Part shown: one piece after another, positions 1 to 6,200 of the stretch
Layout of the letters: each line of letters begins with the position of its first letter
Position numbering within the stretch: the stretch's first letter is position 1
Assembly: GCA_934217675.1 (NCBI GenBank)
Contig: CAKQCV010000066.1
Span: 1 to 12,414, forward strand
Source: an uncultured Prevotella sp.
GTDB lineage: Bacteria; Bacteroidota; Bacteroidia; Bacteroidales; Bacteroidaceae
Reading direction: 5' to 3'
Length of the DNA stretch: 12,414 bases
Made by a program: the position numbers and the translations under genes
The notes under the pieces: generated by a model
Told to the model about the DNA's origin: nothing
Seen by the model: the letters and a program-made list of their open reading frames with translations, nothing else
The model's database searches: none

Positions 1-70
1 GCTCGGTCATGGCACAGTCGATTCGACCGTCCACCGACTCCATCATGTGACTGATAATAAATGGTTTCAT
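1..70 (-). CDS. RibD C-terminal / dihydrofolate reductase family protein, 5' fragment
   Basis: Only the first 23 codons are present; the gene runs off the left edge. The translation begins MKPFIISHMMESVDGRID and continues CAMTE. Seen: this is the characteristic first beta strand and loop of the RibD-C/DHFR-like fold, where family members typically start with M-[KR]-P-[FY]-I-I-x-H-M-M-x-S-[LIV]-D-G-[RK]-I. Known: the domain binds NADPH and reduces pteridine- or pyrimidine-like substrates; it occurs as the reductase half of RibD in riboflavin synthesis and as many stand-alone reductases of unknown substrate. The ATG at 70 is preceded by an A-rich AAAAAGGGAACGAT leader containing a GGGA ribosome-binding-like stretch. 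A -7 promoter element lies 72 bases upstream. Without the rest of the gene it cannot be said whether it is a riboflavin enzyme or a stand-alone reductase. Confidence 0.75.
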   Translation of the reverse strand, partial: MKPFIISHMMESVDGRIDCAMTE

Positions 71-139
71 ATCGTTCCCTTTTTATTTGTTTTTATTTAT
101 GAATCTGATTTCCTCAAATTCTTCTCAACTTGATTTCAA

Positions 140-150
140 CTGCAAAGGTA
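140..150 (-). promoter_or_regulatory. Bacteroidetes -7 promoter element for the RibD-C family gene
   Basis: On the minus strand this reads TACCTTTGCAG, which fits the Bacteroidetes primary sigma -7 consensus TAnnTTTG. It is nearly identical to the elements in front of the lipoprotein and gltS genes in this window (TAACTTTGCAG). No good -33 TTG box is visible 19-21 bases upstream, which would suit an activator-dependent or weak promoter. Predicted transcript leader is roughly 65 bases. Confidence 0.45.
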
Positions 151-155
151 AGGGA

Positions 156-192
156 ATTATCCGTAACCGGATGTACCTCGTTTTCGGATAAT
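156..192. promoter_or_regulatory. Inverted repeat, possible operator
   Basis: A perfect 8-bp inverted repeat, ATTATCCG (156-163) and CGGATAAT (185-192), has 21 bases between the arms. The arm centres are 29 bp apart, close to three helical turns. The near arm starts 5 bases upstream of the -7 element at 143-150 and the far arm sits about 35-42 bases upstream of it, so the pair flanks the place where a -33 box should be. This arrangement would suit a dimeric regulator of the minus-strand gene; it could also be chance. Confidence 0.3.
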
Positions 193-309
193 CTTAACCT
201 ATTTACTGATATTGAAAATGCAGAAATAAACGGCAAGAAGATGATAAGCAGGCTCACCCGATAAAGTCCGTGGCAAGGCTGTCCAAAATATCAACGAAAC
301 ATGATATGA

Positions 310-483
310 ATTTCATGTACCGATGAACGCTGCATCCTTGACTTTCCAATCCGTGCCTGCATGACAGTGCTTCGTGTCCGCCGTCGTCGATGGTTGACAT
401 CCGATGGACACAACCGCATCGTTCCGCTTGAAAGCATAGCGTATGTCAAGACGCAATACTCAAATGAGTTTACGCTTTTTTAA
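310..483 (+). pseudogene. Possible remnant of a LytTR-type DNA-binding domain
   Basis: An open stretch follows a TGA at 307-309 and ends with TAA at 481-483. From the ATG at 361 it encodes 40 residues, including SDGHNRIVPLESIAYVKTQY. Seen: this resembles the start of LytTR response-regulator DNA-binding domains, which typically have a dG-x(2-4)-[IV]-x-L-x-[DE]-I-x-Y-[IV]-[ED]-x-x pattern. The stretch stops just where the rest of the domain should continue, and no continuation was found in another frame. It is either a decayed gene fragment or a chance resemblance; no function should be assumed. Confidence 0.2.
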
Positions 484-520
484 AGGTTCATCCGACATTT
501 CGAGTGATGATTAATATCTC

Positions 521-583
521 CCACTGATAATCACAGATAACACGGATTTTTATGTTTAAATACAGGCTATGCCCACAGATTTA
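521..583 (-). repeat. Degenerate short-unit intergenic repeat (ATCTGTG family)
   Basis: Read on the minus strand, 521-549 contains three adjoining degenerate units, ATCCGTGTT, ATCTGTGATT and ATCAGTGGGAG, followed at about 575-583 by a further AATCTGTGG copy. Such ATCTGTG-rich stretches occur between genes in Bacteroidetes from general memory of their genomes. They have no assigned role. The rest of 200-690 shows no convincing gene, RNA or terminator. Confidence 0.3.
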
Positions 584-688
584 GTGTTGCTGGCTTCGCC
601 ACAAGATTATCCCTTGGTTCTGGTCAATATCTTGAAAATGTTTGGCTTTTAAGACAGCATACTGTTCTCTTTAATATAAGGAATTTGT

Positions 689-721
689 TTTGTAAATACA
701 AAAATGAGTATAACTTTGCAG
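689..721 (+). promoter_or_regulatory. Bacteroidetes-type promoter for the lipoprotein gene
   Basis: A TTTG (-33 box, 689-692) is followed after 18 bases by TAACTTTG (711-718), matching the Bacteroidetes TTTG / TAnnTTTG pattern, whose usual spacing is about 19-21. The element continues as TAACTTTGCAG, identical over 11 bases to the gltS promoter element. Transcription would start near 725, giving a leader of about 65 bases before the ATG at 791. Confidence 0.6.
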
Positions 722-790
722 TGTCAATCATAGAAACTACTTCTGTGAATGACGTTGTAAAATATTAGCAGATTTTAAAAGAAAAAGAAT

Positions 791-1420
791 ATGAAAAGAA
801 CTTGTCTTTTTGCAGCCGTCATCATTCTTCTTATGACGGCTTGCTCAAGCGTAAGAAAAACGGAACACATGAAAGTGGCACCGCTGGATAGCGGATTGAA
901 CCTTGATTCACTCAGAGACTGCACCATTGCTGTGAGCTTCAAAGCCAGCGATATCGACTGGAATGGTGGCAGAATGACATGCAGTGTTTTCAGTAAGGAT
1001 CTGTATGATGCCGTGGACGTAAGCCGTATGCGTATCGGCGACACACTGGTATATGATGGCAAACCGATGGTGATTGATTCTATTGCGGATTGCAGAGGTG
1101 CAAAGGTGATAAACGGTGGAATAGAAAATGGTGGGGCAGAGTTGACATCAAATGGCGGCGGAACGTATCGTACGATGCTTTGGGACGACCATTCGGTGTT
1201 TACGAAACTTGGAGACGTGCAACTCAAGCTTGCCCCTGATTTGATGTTCATCGACTGTGGCAATGACTACCGTGACCCTTCCGACACTATCCGCACAAAC
1301 TATAAGGAATACATCGACAGGCTTCCCGACTATCGCAAAGACAATTTCAACAGTCTTAATACGGAGCTTGTTGTAGAGGGTGGGGTAGTAACAGAGATAC
1401 ACCGCCGGTGGATTCCTTAG
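791..1420 (+). CDS. Predicted lipoprotein of unknown function
   Basis: This gene encodes 209 residues. Seen: an N-terminal MKR followed by a hydrophobic stretch (residues 5-16) and LLMTACSS, giving a plausible lipobox with Cys18 as the lipidated residue. The residue at -3 is Met and the Leu is at -4, a slightly loose match of a kind tolerated in Bacteroidetes. The mature part has no membrane segment and is rich in short strands, with two further Cys-containing patches (SLRDCTIAV and MFIDCGNDY). The C-terminus, TELVVEGGVVTEIHRRWIP, looks like a complete edge strand and not a truncation. No family is recognised. The start at 791 is preceded by the A-rich leader AAAAGAAAAAGAAT, usual for this phylum. 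It is a single-gene unit with its own promoter, convergent with gltS. Location in the inner or outer membrane cannot be decided; no clear acidic surface-export signal follows Cys18. Confidence 0.85.
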   Translation: MKRTCLFAAVIILLMTACSSVRKTEHMKVAPLDSGLNLDSLRDCTIAVSFKASDIDWNGGRMTCSVFSKDLYDAVDVSRMRIGDTLVYDGKPMVIDSIADCRGAKVINGGIENGGAELTSNGGGTYRTMLWDDHSVFTKLGDVQLKLAPDLMFIDCGNDYRDPSDTIRTNYKEYIDRLPDYRKDNFNSLNTELVVEGGVVTEIHRRWIP

Positions 1421-1522
1421 TCTATTATAAACATGTAATAAAAGAATATATAATTTTTCCATTTTATCCCTCATCCCTCACTAAACAGCCTTGGAACGCC
1501 CTGTTTATCGGTGTTTCGCAGG

Positions 1523-1558
1523 GTGAGGGATGGAGTGAGGGATGAGGTGAGGGATGGG
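1523..1558 (+). repeat. 12-bp tandem repeat, three units (GTGAGGGATGRG)
   Basis: Three head-to-tail 12-bp units are seen: GTGAGGGATGGA, GTGAGGGATGAG and GTGAGGGATGGG, starting at 1523, 1535 and 1547. The same period recurs on the minus strand at 1759-1736 (GTGAGGGATAAG, GTTAGGGATGTG). The unit length is a multiple of three, but the reading frames through it are not part of any convincing gene. Confidence 0.8.
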
Positions 1559-1644
1559 ACAGCTGTTCAATAAGAAATACATTCTCTCCATTATTTTTCC
1601 TATAATAAATATTATCACTCCATATTCTGGTTGAACCCAAAATA

Positions 1645-1662
1645 ATGCTGCTGATGCAGCAT
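1645..1662. repeat. Perfect 7-bp hairpin, 4-base loop (REP-like candidate)
   Basis: ATGCTGC (1645-1651), loop TGAT, GCAGCAT (1656-1662). It is separated by only two bases from a second tight hairpin at 1665-1681. Paired short hairpins of this kind resemble REP/BIME elements; no poly-T follows on either strand, so it does not look like an intrinsic terminator. Confidence 0.55.
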
Positions 1663-1664
1663 AT

Positions 1665-1681
1665 TTGCACCGATGGTGCAA
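1665..1681. repeat. Perfect 7-bp hairpin, 3-base loop (REP-like candidate)
   Basis: TTGCACC (1665-1671), loop GAT, GGTGCAA (1675-1681). With the hairpin at 1645-1662 it forms a compact two-hairpin unit of 37 bases in the middle of the repeat-rich gap. The stem is GC-containing and flanked by AT-rich bases. Confidence 0.55.
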
Positions 1682-1868
1682 TATGCCTAAACCGTCGGTA
1701 AACTATAGCTTTAACAACCTTTCCCCGTCATCTCTCACATCCCTAACCTTATCCCTCACTGTGTTAACTCGTTGACAATGAGAAGAGTAAATCTAAAAAA
1801 GTGAGGGATGAGGGATAAAAATGATTTTTATAATTTTATGGATTATCCTGTCAACTCCCACAGAATCT

Positions 1869-3116
1869 TTATCCAATCCAGTTCAAGAAAAGAGTTATAA
1901 TTCCGGTGTTTATCATGTCAACAAACATCGCACCTATGATAGGAACAATGAGAAACGGCTTCACCGAGTAGTGGTATTTATAGCAAACGGCACTCATGTT
2001 TGCCATGGCATTCGGTGTGGCACCAAGTCCGAAACCACAAATTCCTGCAACAAGCACTGCCGCATCATAATCTTTGCCAAGCAGAGGGAAGGCAATGAAA
2101 TAAGTAAGTAATATCATCATCAGCACCTGTGCCACAAGAATGAGGATTAGCGGCAATGCAAGCGACTGCAGTTCCCATAGCTTCAGCGAAATCATTGCCA
2201 TGCCAAGAAATACCGACAGACAGATGTTTCCAACGCTTACAATCTTTTCCATTTCAAGATTCTTACGGTATCGCGTGTGTTCAATCACGTTGCGCACTAT
2301 AGCCGCTGTGATAAGAGCTCCGAAATATGTAGGAAATGTTATCCCCGTTTTGCTGAGCAGCGTGCTTGCCAATGTTCCGATAGCCATCACTATGAGCAAG
2401 GCATAGGTGGCGTTGGCATATTGGTGAAATTCTATGTCGTGTGTGCTCACATGCTTCTCCTGTCCGGCAGGCAAAGTCTCCTCGCTCTCTATACCAGCCA
2501 TTGCCGGGTCGATTTCAAAATCTTTTGGCTCCATGTGCTCAGAAGTAAGCTTCTTTCTTATTATGCGCTCGGCTATAGGTCCGCCAATCATCGAGCCTGC
2601 AATAAGCCCGAAAGTGGCAGCCGCCAGCGATATTGTGGCAGCCCCATTCAGTCCCATCCCTTCGAGCACGGCACTGAATCCCCCTGCTGTGCCATGACCT
2701 CCAGCCATTGATATCGAACCTGCCGCCATTCCAACAAGCGGGTTTACTCCGAGCATCTTCGTAATGCCCAGTGGCATAAGATTCTGCACAGTAATAATAA
2801 ACACCAGTAAGCACAGCATCAGCACGAGCGTTCTTCCCCCTTGTTTCAGAACTTTAAGGTTTGACTGGAACCCAACGGATGTAAAGAAAGCCAGCATGAA
2901 GACATCTTTCAGCGTGCCGTCAAAAGAAATCTCCACGTTGAAGCATAAGTATATTATCAGTGTTGCTATTGAGAAAAGAATTCCGCCAGATACCGGTGAC
3001 GGGATACAGAACTTCTGCAACCAGTGTATTTTTCTTGTCATTATCATTCCTACAATCAGAGCCAAGGCTCCAACGCCGGCAGATTGCAGCATATCAAGTG
3101 TTATCGTTTCTGTCAT
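1869..3116 (-). CDS. gltS: Sodium/glutamate symporter GltS
   Basis: The product is a 415-residue inner-membrane carrier of the ESS family (glutamate:Na+ symporter) that imports glutamate using the sodium gradient. Seen: about ten hydrophobic segments in two halves, with the family's paired pore-loop motifs, AGGHGTAGGFSAV near residues 138-150 in the first half and GICGFGLGATPNAMANM near 358-374 in the second. Both closely match E. coli GltS (about 401 residues). A hydrophilic central loop, about 182-232, links the halves and is rich in Glu and His. The start was placed at the ATG at 3116 (MTETITLDML), which matches the usual N-terminus and is preceded by AAGGA; the frame is open to 3245, but that extension runs through the promoter and into the upstream gene's terminator. 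The gene stands alone between its promoter (3146-3156) and the repeat-rich gap. No key residue appears missing. Confidence 0.95.
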   Translation of the reverse strand: MTETITLDMLQSAGVGALALIVGMIMTRKIHWLQKFCIPSPVSGGILFSIATLIIYLCFNVEISFDGTLKDVFMLAFFTSVGFQSNLKVLKQGGRTLVLMLCLLVFIITVQNLMPLGITKMLGVNPLVGMAAGSISMAGGHGTAGGFSAVLEGMGLNGAATISLAAATFGLIAGSMIGGPIAERIIRKKLTSEHMEPKDFEIDPAMAGIESEETLPAGQEKHVSTHDIEFHQYANATYALLIVMAIGTLASTLLSKTGITFPTYFGALITAAIVRNVIEHTRYRKNLEMEKIVSVGNICLSVFLGMAMISLKLWELQSLALPLILILVAQVLMMILLTYFIAFPLLGKDYDAAVLVAGICGFGLGATPNAMANMSAVCYKYHYSVKPFLIVPIIGAMFVDMINTGIITLFLNWIG

Positions 3117-3145
3117 GATACTAATCCTTAATGTTTTGTAACAAT

Positions 3146-3156
3146 CTGCAAAGTTA
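3146..3156 (-). promoter_or_regulatory. Bacteroidetes -7 promoter element for gltS
   Basis: The minus strand reads TAACTTTGCAG, identical to the lipoprotein promoter element and matching TAnnTTTG. It lies about 32 bases upstream of the gltS ATG at 3116, giving a short leader. The -33 box is poor (no clear TTG 19-21 bases upstream). Its position after the terminator at 3211-3251 makes gltS an independent unit. Confidence 0.5.
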
Positions 3157-3210
3157 ACAATAATGTTTAAGAATAAGCCATGAATGATGAAAAACATACA
3201 GTTGGCGATA

Positions 3211-3251
3211 ATAAAAAATCCGCATGTCCACAATGGTTGTGGCATGCGGAT
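3211..3251 (-). terminator. Rho-independent terminator of the giant pectinesterase gene
   Basis: Read on the minus strand, ATCCGCATG (arm 3243-3251 / 3218-3226) plus an inner CCACAA/TTGTGG stem (3237-3242 / 3228-3233) gives a 15-bp stem with one bulged base and a 3-base loop. It is followed directly by the T-rich run TTTTTTATTAT. It lies 43 bases after the stop codon at 3294-3296. The A-rich bases on the other side (AAATAAAA) make a weaker T-run for the plus strand too, but no plus-strand gene ends here. Confidence 0.85.
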
Positions 3252-3293
3252 AAATAAAACCAGCTTTCAGTTTTGTTTTGGTGGAGTGGGGGA

Positions 3294-6200
3294 TTACTTT
3301 CTTAAAATCTTTCCCTTTCCCCGTTGTATGAATATTCCCCTCTTTGGCATTGTCGTTATGCGTTGTCCGCCGATAGTATATATATAGCCATCGTTTATAC
3401 CTTCTTTAAATGTGGTATATGGTATGTTGGATGTGTCGAATGCAAACCGTATTGCACGTGTGCCTGTTGACAGCACCTCGTCGAGCTTGTCGTCAACCAT
3501 ACTTTGCGGCAGCCAGGCCCGGTTGGCAGCGAGTGTGGAACCGCTGAACTTGTAGAACCCTATGCCCCATGCCTTGTTGGCCAGCACATAGCAACTCTTG
3601 TTGGTGGCAGGTATAGCCTCTTTGGTGTAGTTGCCCTCCAGTATGGTAGGTTTGTCGCAAGAGTGGGATGTAGGGGTGAAGTAATGCTTTCCTGCTGGTC
3701 CATACACTACATATCCTTTTTGGCTGTCGATTACGCTTACTGGTGTGAGCGTCATTATGAAGTCAATCACCTTGTCTGTTTCCGTTTCCTTGCCGTGTGC
3801 TGTGGCTGCATACACCGTAGCATCTTCTGGTACACGGGCATTGTACGGCAAGCAGATGGTGCTCCATCCGTAAGGCACTCCGTCTACGGTCAAGTTGCCA
3901 GTCTGTTTGATTTCCAGTTCGTAAGTGTCTTGCAGCACGAATTGTATGGCTTTGGTTGGCGCTCCCAGTCCACCCATTTGGTTGGCTGCACGCACACAGT
4001 AGGTGCCGGAACCGTAGCCCGTCAGTCGGACTGTGTTTTCCGTAATGTTGGTGATATACTTCCACTTACCAGTTGTCTCATTGAGTTTGAAGATGAAGTA
4101 GCATAGAGCCGACGGTTGTACCTGCCACATCAGGTTATAGTCATCAAGTTCAATCTGGTCGTCCCAAACCTCATGGTTCTCGTCTGTTTCAGTTTCCACT
4201 GCCGATTTGGCGTCAATCTGGCGGCACTTTTCGTTAGGTTCGAAAGCATCAGAGCCGCCCATAGCATTTCGGATAGTGTAGTTCTTTGCTTGTTTATCGC
4301 TCAGAATACAGTCGTCAGAGCCAGGGGCTGGCGAACATGCAGTAAGCGAGCGTGTGCCCAAAGAGAGTAGGTTACCAGCTCTGTCCTTACTTAGGTATTC
4401 ATGGAATCTTACAACCAGTTCAGATGTCATTTTGTTCCATCCGTATGTTCGTGGCTGTGTTATCATTGTAGTATTTAGGAAAGTGCAAGCTGGAGAATGC
4501 CCCCATGGGCGCGCCAATGTCCAGTCTTTACCCTTTAGCTGAGTTGGATTTTCGTCTTCAGGCTTTATTGTGCAATTATTGAACACATAGCCAAAATCCT
4601 GAGTTGTCTCTGTGGAAGGAGCTGCGATATTGTTTCCGGTGCGGTCCCTAACGATGATGTTACATTTTTCATACCATATATTGCCGTTTCCGCATATCCA
4701 GTCTACAACACCATAGAGGTCGCTATTCTCGAAATAGCCACGATAGTCAGCATTGGCATTACTTGAATAATATGTATCTTGCCAGCTCTTCAATGCTATG
4801 CTCTTCATTATAGTCCTGTTGCCGCGGTCAAGGAAGGCTGCGGCACGTCCTGCGCCTCCAGAACCTTGTCCAGACATTGAACCGAAGTAGTTGAACCTGT
4901 TCTCCAGTGTGAGATCCTCGGCATAGAAGTCAATAGCTGTCTTGTCGGTATTTAAAGTTGCTGCATAGCTGATACCTTCCACTATCGGGTGGTTGTATAT
5001 CACGGTTCCGTCTTTGCTTTGTCCGGTAAGAGAAACGTTAGGTTTTTTCAGAATTGTCATGTGGTTGTTCTTTCCGTTCATGTCTGGTCTTGCCTTTCCT
5101 GTTTCATCTTTTGGAACGAGTTCTCCTGTCGTTGGGCATGATATAGTGCTGTTTCCTGTCAACTCATACTCCCCATCGGGTACGAAGATAAAGTAACGGT
5201 GGTTGTCCTCCTTCGTGTTGTTGTATTTTTTGTCCGTAGCTTCGCCGTTGGCAGCATTGATAGCTTCGTTCATGTTACCGTCGATGCCCACCACGAAGTC
5301 AAACTGATGGTGGTGGTAATAGTCTTTGTCTTCAATGATATGCAGAATCAGCTTGAAATCCTGTTGGAGAGCCATGCCGTAGATGTCCTTAAACACTCCC
5401 CTTTCGTGTGGAATGTCAAGTTCTACAGTTCCACTTTTAGGAATATCCCAATACTTGAATTCGAGCGTCTTTCCAGATTTCGCCGTACTCGTGATATTGT
5501 ATTTTGGGGTGACTATGGTTGTCTCCTGCATTGTGCGGTTGAACTCCACCTTTATCATTCCGCTTTGAGGCACATCAAAGATTTCGTTTGATGTCTCTGT
5601 ATAGTTCTTGCCGTTTACAGTAAGCTTCACAAACTGTGGAGTGGCTTCTGGTGTGTTAAATTCGAACTGTATAGGGTATGTCTCCACGATGATACCGCTG
5701 GCGGTGCACACCGTTGCCACACATGCTTTGGTATATATAGTGGCATCTGTTGCCGTCACCGTACCGCTCTCTGTGGCATTACCTGTCACGGCAGGTATCT
5801 TTTCGTCAGTTTCCCATGGTGAAACATGGAATGTCACGTGTCCGTTGGTAGCCATTTGTGATGCAATCTCTGTGGCAGTGTATGTCTCGCCGTTGCAAGT
5901 CAGACTTGCTATCGTGGCTTTTGTTGCTGTCTGTGGCTTGTAGGTTATACTGAAGCTCTTGCTGTAGATACCATCGAGAAACAGAATCTGGTCAATTGAC
6001 TTGTCGCCAGCACATTCAGCTTCAACCTCACGCTTCTGTGTACCTGTAGGTGTGACGACATTTCCGGCAATGCTCAATTGGGCTATGTCTTGGGTGGCAA
6101 CCCATTTCACAACGCAACCTGGAGTAGCCGTGAATTCTATTATTGATTTACCATTGATTTGAATACGCTCCGGGCGACCGGCATCGGTATTGTTGAACTT

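Larger units (their letters stand above)
1462..1820. repeat. Intergenic inverted repeat cluster bounded by 21-bp perfect arms
   Basis: The gap between the convergent lipoprotein and gltS genes is bounded by a 21-bp perfect inverted repeat: 1462-1482 is the exact reverse complement of 1800-1820 (AGTGAGGGATGAGGGATAAA plus a final A). Inside are two more blocks of the same family, so that four blocks alternate in orientation: 1466-1482 minus, 1523-1558 plus, 1727-1759 minus, 1800-1816 plus. Blocks one and two, and blocks three and four, could each fold as long imperfect hairpins. Within the first loop AAACAG (1483-1488) pairs with CTGTTT (1501-1506). No coding capacity is evident. It may serve as a two-way transcription end for the convergent genes, or be a miniature mobile or dispersed repeat. 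Confidence 0.75.

Noticed and set aside
569..652. A 27-codon plus-strand open frame starting MPTDLVLLAS
   Set aside because: No promoter at a sensible distance, no ribosome site and no recognisable similarity; likely chance.
775..1263. Minus-strand open frame opposite the lipoprotein gene
   Set aside because: Fully antisense to a gene with a promoter and lipobox; the translation is Ser/Pro-rich with no family features.
1464..1670. A 68-codon minus-strand open frame through the repeat island
   Set aside because: The encoded peptide is mostly the repeat translated (HPSPHPSLHPSP) and has no promoter or similarity; the repeat structure explains it.
1462..1820. CRISPR array
   Set aside because: Units are 9-12 bp, contiguous or inverted, with no regular unique spacers and no cas genes.
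1815..1831. AT-only palindrome ATAAAAAT-G-ATTTTTAT considered as a gltS terminator
   Set aside because: The stem has no G-C pairs and there is no distinct T-run after it; it would be too weak to count as an intrinsic terminator.
3117..3245. N-terminal extension of GltS to the Met at 3245
   Set aside because: The extension would begin inside the terminator stem of the upstream gene and pass through the gltS promoter, and it adds residues absent from the family.
3504..4106. A 200-codon open frame on the plus strand opposite the C-terminal part of the giant gene
   Set aside because: It lies entirely antisense to a long frame with recognisable domains, has no promoter, and its translation is low-complexity and family-less. 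Other plus-strand frames between 3500 and 11000 were dismissed for the same reason.
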